NCBI RefSeq assembly: GCF_905171765.1
Contig: NC_053390.1
Coordinates: forward strand, 141,378,968-141,442,967
DNA from: Bufo bufo
Taxonomy: Eukaryota; Chordata; Amphibia; Anura; Bufonidae
Direction: 5' to 3'
DNA: 64,000 nt
Shown: piece after piece, positions 10,917 to 22,809 of the stretch
How the letters are laid out: each line of letters starts with the position of its first letter
How positions within the stretch are numbered: position 1 is the stretch's first letter
Program-made: the position numbers and the translations under genes
Notes under the pieces: model-generated
Seen by the model: the letters and a program-made list of their open reading frames with translations, nothing else
What the model was told of the DNA's origin: nothing
The model's database searches: none

Positions 10917-11093
10917 CTTGTACATTTCCCTTTATTTCCGGATAACACGAAAGAAACAGGATTTCAGTCATCGCCTTCTCCACCTTTTTTTCAAGCCACA
11001 AAAAAACGCTAATGAACGCTGACAAGGATTTCAGTTGACACAGTTGTAAGGGGGTCTCCAAAGCTTTTTTCTGCTGATCTTCTGTATTCAAGG
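10917..11093 (-). CDS. KIAA0825: KIAA0825 orthologue, coding exon 4
   Basis: The exon completes codon 314, encodes residues 315-372 and gives the first base of codon 373. The acceptor is GTTTTTAG at 11094 upward, and the donor is TACAAG|GTAATG at 10915-10917. Both splice phases are 1 and fit exons 3 and 5. The peptide (LNTEDQQKKALETPLQLCQ, then LKSLSAFISVFLWLEKKVEKAMTEIL) aligns with the human segment containing LIKSFMKLEKGVQELFDEIL. The second half is predicted to be helical. No stop is present. Confidence 0.87.
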
Positions 11094-12297
11094 CTAAAAA
11101 CAAAATTGTTTTAGAACAATACACATTCAACTACGTTAATGATAATACTATGGGCAGCTTGTTCTGTGTAAACCTGAATAAAAAAACTAAAATTTGGCTC
11201 ACAGACCTTTAATATATCCCCCTAGAAGCCTTTCCCTAAAGAAAAAATAATGGTACGGCCTGTATAATGCATCCATAGGAAAGCTGGATAGGACTAAACA
11301 TGGCGTCAGTCTAGTGGTATGTCATGTGACCCGGCTTTCAGTCCTTAATGGGTTAATAGTAGTGTATTGGGCAGCAGGACATACAGTACAGGTACAATAG
11401 AAAGCTCATGCACTTCTATGACAGCCTTATTATGGTTGTGCACCCTGTGCACAAAAGCCCTTAGACCGTTTTTGTGTACCTGCATGTCCTTTGACAAAAT
11501 TAAAAGTGCCAAATACCGAATCAAAGGCCTAAATCTGGCTAAGCATATACAAAACAAAACACAAAATGCACTCAGTTGAGAGCTCAGCAAAAATAATATT
11601 GGCCATTACAGTTGTTCAAACAGCCCAAACATGTTCAATGAAACTAGGTAATGGATGAAAGATCAGTCTGGGAGCAGTCTTCAAAGAAAGAACTTTTCAC
11701 TCACTTTTCACATTGTTCTTTGAACAAAAGATCTTTCAGATGAAAATATTATACATGGCCGACGTCTTGTCAAACAATAATGCTCTGTTATTGGTCGGCT
11801 ACAACAATTGTTTCTTTTTATATGAGCGTTCATTTGGTTGAAATCGTCAGTTTTGATGAACTGTACTGATGTTCATGGCCATCTTAACTGTTCAGCAGCA
11901 TTCAATATTTAAATGCCTCTATGTACTGTACAAGGAGGCACAAATTAAAGGGATTCTGCGCTTTTCCTATATTGATGACCTACCTCAGGATAGGTTATCA
12001 ATATCAGATTGTCAATGACACCATCACACTGTCTGAGATACGATGCAAGCAGTTGCAATGTTATCACTTCATGACTGATTGTGCCACTTTACTGCCTCAT
12101 AGGCTCCTGCCTATGAGAGTGAACGGCTGCTCCCATACCACACCGCCTTAATCGAATGGGTGCCCTTGGACAAAATAAGTCGAAGCCATGCATGTTTTGG
12201 CCTAGCAATACTCAGAAACATTGATGGGCACCTTGGGAGGCCAAGGGCCACCAAAATGCCCTATTAGAATCCACCATTGTGTACAAGTCCTTATCAT
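11094..12297. other. Intron 3, left end
   Basis: A T2-like motif lies at 11946-12015 (TTAAAGGGATTCTGCGC followed by the ATTGATGACCTACC and GATAGGTTATCAATAT pair). Around 11640-11880 there is a low-complexity segment with ATTGTTTGACAAGAC-like inverted bits. Nothing else is recognised, and no exon is expected here because exons 3 and 4 join in phase. Confidence 0.45.
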
Positions 12298-12738
12298 TTA
12301 AAGAGGACCTTTCACCAGAATAAAGCATCTAAACTAACTATACAGACGTGTAGAGCGGCGCCCAGGGATCCCCCTGCACTTACTGTTATACCTGGGCGCC
12401 GCTCCATTCGCCCGGTATAGCCTCCGGTATCTTCATAGTTAGGCTCCACCCAGGGGAACCTGCCAGCGTCTCATTCTCTCATTCTGGCCAATCACAGCGC
12501 TCAGCTCATAGCCTGGCTATGAGCTGAGCGCTGCGATTGGCCAGCGCTACAGCATGGGAGAAAGAGACGCCGGAAGGTTCCCCTGGGTGGAGCCTAACTA
12601 TGAAGATACCGGAGGCTATAACCGGAGAACGGAGCGGCACCCAGGTATAACAGTAAGTGCAGGGGGATCCCTGGGCGCCGCTCTACACGTCTGTATGCTT
12701 AGTTTAGATGTTTTATTCTGGTAAAAGGTCCTCTTTAA
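12298..12738. mobile_element. T2-like foldback MITE, long clean stem
   Basis: This is a 441-bp hairpin with ends TTAAAGAGGACCTTTCACC and, inverted, AAAGGTCCTCTTTAA. Large parts of the two arms are inverse copies, including GTGCAGGGGGATCCCTGGGC near 12655 and its mirror near 12360, and GCTCAGCTCATAG/CTATGAGCTGAGC at the centre. It is non-coding. The clean stem suggests a fairly recent insertion. Confidence 0.8.
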
Positions 12739-14614
12739 ACTCCACACATTGAATGAGCAGTGTGTTCTCACCACTATTCGCAAGTAGTTCCATGTCCTTG
12801 AAGATTATTATACAAAAAACTGTCCTTTAAAGCAGCCATGCACATTAGAAAGAAGCGTCATCTCAGGTGAACGACTGTTGAAGACAAGCAAGATGTGGCA
12901 TAATGTTGGACGAAAATGTATCATACAACATGAGCCACTGAAATAATTGTGGTGTGTTTCATTCAGTTCTTAAATGTCTAGATATAAGACAGTATTAAAG
13001 GAAGTCTATCACCAAGAAACTAACTGTTAACCAGGCACAAGCCTTGTAGAGCTAGCTCAGCTGAATGTACTGATACTTTTCATTTACCGACCCATTGCTT
13101 CACTCTGGAGAAGAGCTAATGTTAACCTGCAAATGAGAAGTTAAGTACACCGAAGGCAGGCCCAAGCCACTGGATTGACCCTTGCTCAGCCTATTTTCTG
13201 TCATCTCCTCCATCTCCTTTCCGATTGAAAGGGTCAAGCAAGATGACTATGTAGGTATCTGACCCTGTCAACCTAGAAGAGGGAGGGGACAGCAGAGGAA
13301 TCAAGAGGTGTAAGAATGCACACAGTGGCTTCGGCCCATCCTCGGTGCACTTACCTGCTTATTTGCATATCGATTAAAAGTACTTTTAACTCCAGAAAAA
13401 AGGAGTGAGTATAAGATCATTTCTTATTTTGGATGAAGTTTCGTGTGTTCAATGACAAAACAAAGTTTTCAATGCAATTAGAAATAGACGTGTATATGCT
13501 ATAGAGATGGTGGGTGGGCCCAAGAAACCGCAGTCGATCTCATTTTTATTCTAAATCTGAAAGTTTATTAATCATCTGTCCCAATGGAAATAAAAACAAT
13601 TGGATTTTGTTTCATTTAGACACCGGTACCACATTTTTATTGTCTGGATGACAAGACTTCCTGCACCCAAAGAGATATGTATAGGAGCTGAATTTTTTTG
13701 ATGGAAAACACTGGCATAATCAAAAGGCTTCTGCACACCTTAAGGAATCCAATTTAAGATTAAATTCTCTGAGTACATTTGTAGACACTACTTCATCTTG
13801 AAGCGAATTCCAAAGTCTGATTACTTTTTTGGGAGAGGAAAAGCTTTCTTGTTAGAAAGTTGAACCTTTGCTTGACCCACAATACCTTAGATATCTTCCT
13901 TTTCTTAGATTTCAGTTCTGAACTAACAAGACCTCATTTGTTTCCCTGTATTCACAATTTATATTTATACACTAAAACCATACACTGTCTCAGGGTTTTA
14001 TTTTTTGTTTCCAAATGAAACCTAGTTATTCAGGTTAAAAACAATCCAGGGGTCATCTGTTCCTTGGACCTATACAATTATAATTTGTCCAGAACTGTGT
14101 TCGATATAATTTGCAGTCAGGATATGGCAACTAGTAATATCACACAATACATTTACACAGCACTGGTATATTCGCTTTACTGGCATTGCCTAGAACAACT
14201 GCAACATACAAGAAAATGATTGCAAGAGCACAAAGGGCAAAAAGGAAAGTTCAGTGATGGAATTGAATTCACCAGTTCTTCATACTACAGTTTTATGGCT
14301 ATTGTTGGATTATCATCCCCGTAATGAGTTGTAGCTCCACAACAGCCAGAGGGCAAAATCATTCCTCTACTCATTAAAAACAATGCAATTTGGGTCGAAA
14401 GAGTATCTCTACTCATGTTTTATTATCTGGTAGTGTGGTATAAATGTTGGTCATTTAAAAGAGCAGTGCAGCCTCAGATGCATTTAGTTCAAGAGCAGAA
14501 ATTATAACCAACTTGCCCAAATGAAGGGAACATACAGGAGGGTCTCTATTCATGTCTGTGTCAGAGGCTGATGGAGTGCCATTTTTTTCCTGCAAATCAA
14601 AAACCGTGGCCCCT
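12739..14614. other. Intron 3, mostly unrecognised
   Basis: TTAAAGGAAGTCTATCACC at 12996 looks like the left end of another TTAA-type MITE with no clear right end. The stretch 13735-14050 has weak likeness to the tail of a CR1-type LINE (GAATTCCAAAGTCTGATTAC) that I cannot confirm. The remainder is plain AT-rich intron. Confidence 0.4.
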
Positions 14615-14617
14615 AGT

Positions 14618-14993
14618 AATTAATAAAATATTGAGGATCTATCTTCAGGAAAGGTCATCAATATCTGAACAGTGGGGGTACAACTCTCGGCATCCCCGCC
14701 GATCAGCCACAATACTCTGGGGAGTGCTGCAGCCTCTTCCTAGGCAAGTGATGTCACGTTCATAGGTCACATGGCTTAGGCCTGGGTGCAATACCAAGTA
14801 CAGTTGCTATATAAATGTAAGGCGCTGTGCTTAGTATGCTGTGCAGAGGCAGTTGCGCTCACAGGAGCACTGCAGCCTTTTCAAACAGCTGATTAATGGG
14901 GGTGCCAGTAGTCAGTCCCTAACAAATCTGATACTGATGACCTATCCTGAGGATAGGTCATCAATACTGAACTCGCGGAAAATCCTTTTAAAA
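14618..14993. repeat. T2-like MITE with GATAGGTCATCAATA core
   Basis: The segment contains AAAGGTCATCAATATCTGA at 14651 and the inverted partner TGATGACCTATCCTGAGG followed by GATAGGTCATCAATACTGA at 14934-14972, with a CCGATCAGC block between. The ends are decayed (ATCCTTTTAAA near 14986). It is one of about 15 copies of this family in the window. Confidence 0.6.
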
Positions 14994-15227
14994 TTGGCCG
15001 ACAGATATCTTTTGCGACACCCCCGTTCGGTTCAGCTGAACGAGTATGTGTATTTAATAAGGAGAGACAGCCACTGAGGATTATCAGGAGAGCAAACGGA
15101 TCAGGCGAAAATATTCACTTTATCCTTCACGACCCCAACATATCTATCGGGGAGAGTCGGGAGTTCCTCACACATTAGACTGTCAGCCAAACCCGCCGAG
15201 AACAAAGCTAATGTGTATCAGAAAGCC

Positions 15228-15915
15228 TTAGGAGGGGTTGTCCGGGTTCTGAAAAAAAATATAGCACTGTTAATCTGATGGTCAGCAATATATAACTAAG
15301 CTAAGGAAGTTTTAGGCAAAAAAAAAATGTATTTCCTCATTTCCCTGGTTCTCTTCTGGCCCTTTGCTTACCTGCAATAACAACAATCCTGCTGGGATAC
15401 TCAGCAGCATGTTGTATGTGTAGGACTACAAGTCTCAGCTGTACAATGAGACTACTGATACACACAGGATCGTCCCCCTACCTGTTCTTGTGCAATGCTC
15501 TGCAGAACTCCTCCAGTCTGTCTGTGTCTGCAGGATGAGGAGGGAAGATCATGTGTCTCTTCACTGCCTGCAGCTACCGAGGAAAGCCTCTAGCCCTAAG
15601 TGTGTGCTGCTGAAGGGGTTGATCTTTCCTGAAGTATTTAGTTGGAGGGAGACACAGGGCAGCAGCAGCCAGTGCAGGAGGCGTGGCCAGTACAGTGACA
15701 TCTTGTGTACAGTCACAGATCTGCTCTCTCAGGCTTGTACACGAAACATCATCAGAGCAAGGAGAGAAGCTGACATCACAGGTCATGTGACCCTCAGTGA
15801 AATCTGAGAAAGCAGCCACTGCAGATGCAGTAAGTGCATTGTAAAGCCCTTACATTTGCCTAGTTAGAAACATACAAAGGACAAAAAAAAATAATAACTC
15901 GGACAACCCCTTTAA
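15228..15915. repeat. T2-like foldback element, GGGGTTGTCCG ends
   Basis: The left end TTAGGAGGGGTTGTCCGGGT and the right end CTCGGACAACCCCTTTAA are inverted. The span is 688 bp. The interior includes a CpG-richer block (15480-15800) with short open frames on both strands but no recognisable protein. It lies in the large intron 3. Confidence 0.6.
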
Positions 15916-16188
15916 GACTGGGGCAACATGCCAATCTTGGCCATGACATCTGTTGCGCGACCAAGGATCACTGTGTAGCAGTGCAGCCATAGAACTTAAT
16001 GGGGTCACAGAATCTAAAAAAAAATATCCAACCTTGCTATATTTTCTGGCTACTTTTGGGTTACCATAACTTGTGAGTTGCACTACAACCCCATTCAGTT
16101 CTATGCCCGGATTGCTACACAGCGATCTTTGGTCGCATGATGATAGGTGTTGTGGCCCAGATCACCATGTAGCCCCAGCTTAAAACTT

Positions 16189-16378
16189 AAAGGGGTTGTG
16201 CAGCCAGTACATATTGATTTCCTATCTTCAGGATAGGTTGTCAATATCTTATCGGTTGGAGTCCGACTCCCAGCGCCCCTGCTGATCAGCTGTTTAAAGA
16301 GAAGGTGGTGCCCACCGATCAGATATTGAAGACCTATGCTGAGCCTAGGTAATCAATATGTACTGGTTGTCTTTTTCT
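16189..16378. repeat. Short T2-like MITE
   Basis: It starts TTAAAGGGGTTGTGCAGCC and contains GATTTCCTATCTTCAGGATAGG. The right arm is GTACTGGTTGTCTTTTTC. It is a small decayed copy. Confidence 0.55.
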
Positions 16379-19210
16379 CGTCATATGTTACTAAATATAG
16401 GTCTTCTTCAGGCCTTCCCAGGGCTATATCTTGCATTGTGTCCCATATTAGTTTAAAAAAATAAATAAATCGAAATCCCACATTTACGCATGCGAACCAA
16501 TATTATGTATAATTTGGGATGCTCGACACCTCGCCATTTTAACAGAGTGCCCTGAAGATCATATTTCGGTGGGAAAATATTTACATTTTGGATCTCTTCT
16601 AAAACATTTTCAATTTTAGATCAGAATGCCCTCAATCAATTGAAAGGACGCTGCCAATTAATTTGGAAACCACTTAAACTGAAAAGTGATGATATAGAAT
16701 TTCGTAGAAAAGACTGCTGTAGCATCATCCATTTCCAGGCACTTTATCGAAGGCTAGTATTAAATCTGCAAGCCAGTGAATTCAAATCAAGTTAACCACT
16801 GTGCCATATCGCCTTTTCTTGCAATTAAGAGTCAAGAATGTGCGTTTCCATGGAGAACGGCCCATTTTCCAGACTCCGGAGTTCAGCGTTGCATGTGCAC
16901 TCAGCAAATAAGGTGTTAAGTATGTAATATGTTTGACCCCTTCAAAGTAGAAGTGGCCTGCAAAGCATTACCCCTGCATTCAAGTGGATAATGGCTTTCT
17001 AGTGGTTGGAGAACGCCACATGATATGCCGTGACAGCAGAAATCAAACTAGCTAATTTGAGAAGTACGAGGATCCCCCCGCTCCACCATGGCCGTCTCTA
17101 ATGTTCTATGCCTCATATGCCACTTGGCAGTATCTGAAACCACCATTGTGCACGTAAATGTACTTGGGGGGGAAAGAGGGAGAAAAAAATAAATAAAGAA
17201 ATAAAAGGTTAATTAATCGAATAAAAACAACCATAAATGCCAAGTTGTGAACAATAAAATGTGACGGAAAAAATGTAACTTCGGTCGGACTACAATTGAA
17301 AAGGCGGCTGTTTAATAAAAGAAAAGCAATTTAACTGGCCTATTTTGAATTTCAAGACATTAAGGGGTACATTTTTCAAGCAGTGCATGGGGAGTTACGT
17401 GCACAAATCCCATTAACATTAATGTGTTCCTTTGCTCTCAATGATATTAAGTTTTAAGTGATGCTATAACTATTATAACAATCCTTTGTGACAGCGTTCA
17501 TCTGTACAGTGTATATCCTGAATATGCCTGGTTACACAAGATACTATCTCACGTCTAATGATACGCTGGCTTCTACAGGAGATAATAACTAACAGACTCA
17601 CACTGTTTCCAGCATATTTCTCTGCCCCCCCCCCCCCCCCCCCTCGGATTCCATATTTTACATCATCTGCCTAGCTTGGTCTAATCACCAAAAATCCCCC
17701 CCCCCCCCCCCAAAAAAAAAAACGATAAACAAGAAACCTTAATATTTCAGTACACCAGCTGTAATCCGACAAAATAAATTATTACCGAAGGTGCCGGCAG
17801 TTTTCCGTACACAGTGCTTGAGATAATTATAAAAAATCATCATCTTCATTACGGCGTTGCGAGCAATTTTTAACAGTTTCATTTGGACAGGTTACAAAAT
17901 ACATTCCGAACGGCGGCGATATAATTGCTGCGAGTCTTTCAAGCAATAAAAATCTTACCCGCCAAATCCCTTTGACCCTGTTAATGTCAGTTCCTTGTTA
18001 ATCTAAGGCAAACATTGTTTGTAGCGAGGTTTTTTTTTTTTTTTTTCCTAGAATATGATAAAAAGAAAAGAAATCCCTTAGCGGTTGTTATTGATTCCGC
18101 CGTTTACCGGCTGAGCGTTAAGTGCCGTTTACAAAGCAGAACAGATGCAGATGCTGACAGAAAGGTAAACAATTGGTGTGTGGCTCGCTGCCAGACATGG
18201 AGGCGATATATTAAACTCCAAGTGAAGCACATTTCCCCTATGGATTACACTTATTGCCACTTCATTTCCTATGTGCTCCGTTCTCTCTAGTGCTGTGCCT
18301 AGTGCTAAGCTATTTCCAGTCCTTGGCTGACCCCCGAGGCCCGGTGCTAACTCACACAGCCATTAGTGAAGGGAATTGCATGTGTCTGACACAGGCTGAA
18401 ACCAATTATTAGATATTTTCTTCAGAATGATGCCCAACTCTGTTGGGAATGAGCAATCATGAAATAATTTACCTCCTGATTTAATTTTTTCCTGCACAAA
18501 TTAGTTGTCGTGAGAGGCAAGGCCGTACACAGCTGCTTGTGACACGGTGTATCTCTGTCTTATCAAGCTTATACTTGAGACTAAAGGAAGGAGGGGGTAA
18601 GTAGAGGTTTGGAGAGAGGCTGCAGAGGATGGGGAATCCTGCTTAAAAGGGAAAAAAAAAGGATACACGGAGAAGTTTATCAGATATACTGATCACAAGA
18701 GCTCTTGGATGATTAGAAATGACAGGGCCATAAAGAGATATGGTGTTGGGGGGGGAGTCAAGCCTTTCCAGGATCTCATGTTTTATACACCTTCCTGCGA
18801 TCCAATTTACTTCTGCCGCATGAGGGAGAAAGGATCGGAAGAGCATGCCGAAGACATGATGGAAGAAATAATATGGTTGGGCTGATGACTTGCTATTCCT
18901 ATGGATGACAGTAGATTATGGTCTATAAAGTATGGGAAGATCCCAGAAAGGTGCACTCCACCCTTTCCAAAACAGAGTCCTTCAGAACCTCCAGAGATCT
19001 GCTTCTTAGACACTGCTCAAATACGTTCCGGCACTTGCCTAGCACATGGCACGACCACCACCACCACCACCACCTCCCACAGTCTTTAGTCTGAAGAACA
19101 TTTACAGAATTTAGGCTGCCACGAATTTGGCGTTCACATCTCCAGCAGGTAACTCTGGTTATCTTTTCCGGCAGAGGAAGTCCACATGTTACATAGAGAC
19201 AACACATTAA
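16379..19210. other. Repeat-poor intron block, possible conserved noncoding DNA
   Basis: Over about 2.8 kb I see none of the MITE ends that are frequent elsewhere. The stretches 17760-18000 and 18380-18500 are rich in ATTA, AATTATT and CAATTA motifs and lack inverted repeats, the look of vertebrate noncoding regulatory DNA. Simple tracts at 17622-17713, a T run at 18029-18046 and a GTGGTGGTGG-type triplet run at 19053-19073 interrupt it. No coding exon is expected, since flanking exon phases already fit. The regulatory reading is inference only. Confidence 0.35.
17622..17713. repeat. Two poly-C tracts
   Basis: Runs of about 21 C (17622-17643) and 17 C (17694-17711), the second followed by an A run. 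These are simple repeats and likely places for sequencing or assembly length errors. Confidence 0.9.
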
Positions 19211-19212
19211 CT

Positions 19213-19558
19213 TTTAAGGGGTTTTCCGGGAGTAAGATATTGATGATCTGTTCTCAGGATCACTGATACGGTGCTCTGCTGAGCGTTGCGCCCCCTCGTC
19301 CTAGGCCTTTGATTTCTCATTCATCAGTCACGTGGCCCAAGCGCAGCTCAGTCCCAATCAATAGAATGGGTCTGTGCTGCAATACCAGCGCAGACACTAT
19401 ACAATGAATGAAGCTGTGCTTGGTATGTTGCGAAGAGGCCACAGTGCTCCCTGGAACGCCGTGGTCTCTTAAAAAAGTGTTGGAACCCCAGCAATCAAAT
19501 GTTGATGACCTATCCTGACGTTAGATCATCAATATCTTACTCTCAGAAAAGCCCATTA
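19213..19558. repeat. T2-like MITE
   Basis: It starts TTTTAAGGGGTTTTCCGGGA, has the ATATTGATGATCTG core, and ends with TGATGACCTATCCTGACG, ATCATCAATATCTTACTC and AAAAGCCCATTAAT. The arms are inverted but diverged. It is non-coding. Confidence 0.65.
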
Positions 19559-20029
19559 ATGAGCACTGTGTAATACTTCATTTCCCCTGTGGTGGTGCTG
19601 TAGGGGAATTAAACACGCTGCCAGGTTTCCTCACAAATTACAGGGTCTGATGATCAGTGGGACCTTCTAACAAAAACTAGGGGATATTGTAGTTGGCCAT
19701 ATTAGAGGGACACTGCGGCTGGACTTTCGATTTGGGAATGTTAATACCACTTGTTCTGGGCCACTTTGGATGGCACCTCTAGGACTCTGAAATCTGCACT
19801 GTTATATTGCTAGGATATGCCAATCTGACCTCTGAGACGCCACAGATACTGAGAATGAAGGAGCCACAGCTGTGCCCACCCACTGTGCAGGGGATGTGCA
19901 TCACAGCTTCATTCAAATGCATGGGGTCGGCTGGCGTTTCATGCACGGCCGGTGGCCAGGAGCACCATGTTACAGGAAAAGACTGAATAGGCCACAGTGC
20001 TGGTCCACTTTGCCAGATGAGAATACCCT

Positions 20030-21090
20030 TTAAAAGGTGTCATCTATATTTTTTTTTTTCCAGCAAGATAATACCATACATATCCTTTTTCTATTCTGTT
20101 TATTTTCTGATTTTGTTTTAATTTTTTTCCTGAACATGATTATGGGGGCGGCCATCTTGCGTGAGCTGTTCTTAACATTTAAAAACCATTATGAAAATTG
20201 CTTTATGGCAGCCTCATGGGCCATAGAGCTCTGTGACCTGTGCAGAAGACACTGTACAAGCAAGCAGTAGGTAAGCTTGAACAATCACCTATTGTGAATG
20301 CTGTATCCTGTGGTTATCTATTTACCGATTGTATTTTTTGCTTTATAAGACATACTTTGTTTCCCCCCAAAAGTGATAGAAAAATGTCAGTGGGTCTTAT
20401 AAAGCAAATACTAATTAGTATGCAGGACGTCGGGGGGAACAGTGACTGGCGCTGCTAACCGTGGCTGCACTCACCACTCCCTGGTCTTCTTCCGGGTGCT
20501 GAGCTGCACTGGATCCTGACTACATAGAGCATCAGGACTTAGTGCACACAGGTGTGCGCTATGACCTGACACTGTGCAACATCAGGTCACAGGGCAGTGC
20601 TGGGCCAGCAGAAGACCAGGGAGCGGCGAGTTCAGAAAGAATGCACCATCCAGATCAGGAGAGATAAGCTCATTTATTTATTTTATATCTAATCTGAGGT
20701 CTGATACACATTGGAAGTCTGATTAGGGGGGTCTTATAAAGTTTGGAGGTCTGATGGGGGGGGGGGGCGGTCTGATCTGAGGTCTAATACAGATTGGGGG
20801 GTTCTGACTGAGGGATCTAATCTGAGGTCTGATGATGTTTGGGGGACTGATTGGTGGATCATTTCATGTCATTGTAATGATTCCCTGTGATGATAATGAG
20901 ATGACTGCTGTAAAGTGATCTGTACAAACCAAGAAGTGGCTCCTATTTATTTGGCTTAATGGCCAGTGGGAAAAGACTATAGACAGTGACATGGAACACT
21001 AAAAATAACATCTGTAAAAATTCTTTACAAATATGTTTAACATAAAAACTTGATTTAAGCAATTTCATTTTCTGATGGCATTCCCTTTAA
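20030..21090. repeat. TTAA-flanked foldback MITE with an inserted repeat
   Basis: The left end CCCTTTAAAAGGTGTC and the right end GATGGCATTCCCTTTAA are TTAA-type. The left arm contains CTGAACATGATTATGGGGGC, shared with the copy at 21918-22418. Between about 20275 and 20860 lies foreign sequence with CTTTATAAGACATAC and its inverse GTCTTATAAAG, a separate repeat of a type common in tetrapod genomes, plus a run of 12 G near 20757. It is therefore a composite of at least two insertions. Confidence 0.55.
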
Positions 21091-21640
21091 ACAATTACTG
21101 ATAAAGTTCTTTTTTTCGTAAAGAAGTTCTTCAGCGGCTGAGGCATGTATTATCAGAAAACAAGTACACTCCTATACATTATTAGGAGTACTGAGCTTTT
21201 CTATTGTCATGGAAGTCCACAGCAACTTACATTTCTATCATTACCGAGTTTATAATGTAATTATGCCTTATATATACAACGTTATCTAACACCCTAGTAA
21301 TTTCATTACCGATATTCCTTTCGTGCAATAATTACATTTAATTTAGTTAATGAATGCCATCAGCCACTCATACAGATGTTTCTTGATCAAATTTGCATTC
21401 TGGATTTTTATGGAATCCAAATATTCATCATCTGCACTTTTACTTTCATATTTGGTAAACATCATTTTTAATAATTACTAAATGAATTATAAATACCTAA
21501 TTAATTGCCTAATAACAATATATCTGCTACAGTAATACAGAGTCTTAGTAATAACACTCATTACCTGCCACTGAATGAAAATTATCTGTAGCAATGTAGC
21601 CAGACTATCAGGATGGAGACACGCGCTGCGGCGTCCATGT
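21091..21640. other. AT-rich, TAATTA-dense intron block
   Basis: About 550 bp with no repeat ends and many homeodomain-like cores (TAATTA, AATTAATT, ATTACTAAAT) between 21250 and 21560. This resembles a conserved noncoding element by composition only. No coding potential is seen. Confidence 0.35.
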
Positions 21641-21917
21641 TCAGCCGAAACCCCACCCATACGTGGTGGCCAAAGTCCATCTCATTTTGCTGGTATTACC
21701 TGAAACCATTGGCCAAGGCATGTGGTAGGGGTTAAGCCCACAGCCAGATACCGCTATGTGTGCCCCTATTCTCAGAGTCATGTTGCTGTCTGAGAGAGGG
21801 GTGTGTGCCAAAATTTTAGGACTAGATTTTAGGATCAATGTATAGACCATTCATATGGCATAGAAGCAATGCTTCCTTAGAAACATCTAAGGGGCAAAAA
21901 AAAAAAAAGTAAACGGC

Positions 21918-22418
21918 TTGAAGGGAATGTGTAACCTATTATATTGTTCTGCCAGTTAAAACCAGATAGTCTCTTTCTAATCTGTTATCATTTTGTGATT
22001 GTAGATTTTTTTTCTACTTCCTGAACATGATTATGGGGGCAGCCATCTTGCCTGAGCTGTTGTTACCAGCATTTAGAGTGATGCTTTACAGCGGCCCACA
22101 CGGACCATAGACACAATAGACTGGAGGACACTCATTGACTTCTATGGGAGAGTTATCTATATGTGTTATCTCTCATTGTAATCCTGACTGTGATGATAAT
22201 GTGATGACTGCTGAAGTGATCTGTACAAACCAAGAAGTGTTGGCCTACTATTAGACTTAGAAGCAAGTGCAAAAATGCAGGATTTTAAAATTGTTTTAAC
22301 ATATAACCAGTGACGTGGAAAATGAAAAATAAAAATCACCAAAAATTATTTTCAAATATGTTTCAGAAAATACTTGACTTAAGCAATGGGTAATTTTCTG
22401 ATGACACATTCCCTTTAA
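21918..22418. repeat. TTAA-type foldback MITE
   Basis: The left end GAAGGGAATGTGTAACC and the right end GATGACACATTCCCTTTAA are inverted. The interior shares CTGAACATGATTATGGGGGC and GATCTGTACAAACCAAGAAG with the element at 20030-21090, so the two are members of one family about 900 bp apart in direct orientation. Confidence 0.65.
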
Positions 22419-22552
22419 TAGATTGCTGATATATGTAGGTAAGTAGGACTTCATAGACCTCTAATAGTGCCACAATACAGTTCCATTCAACTAGATTGCA
22501 TGGAGCTGTGAGCATGAGCCCTAATATCTGATTATTGGCTTAGGCTCCATTC

Positions 22553-22809
22553 ACACTAGCGTATTTTTGGTCCACATCCTATCTGCATAGTTTGCGGATC
22601 GCAACACGGAACCATTCATTTCTATGGGTCCGCATCAATATGTCTGTTCCACAAAAAAGATAGAACATGTTCTATTCTTATCTGTTTTGCGGACAAGATC
22701 AAGCATTGTTATAATAGGTCCGCAAAAATAAAGAAATAAATAAATGCAACAAGGACATCACCGGTATTTTTTGTGGACTGCAAAATACATACGGTTGTGT
22801 GAATGCACC
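22553..22809. mobile_element. PIF/Harbinger-like MITE
   Basis: The left end GGCTCCATTCACACTAGC follows TTA (22550-22552), and the right end GTGTGAATGCACC is its inverse. It contains the family motifs TGCGGATCGCAA and TTTTGCGGACAAGA. The right target copy is decayed. It is non-coding. Confidence 0.65.
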
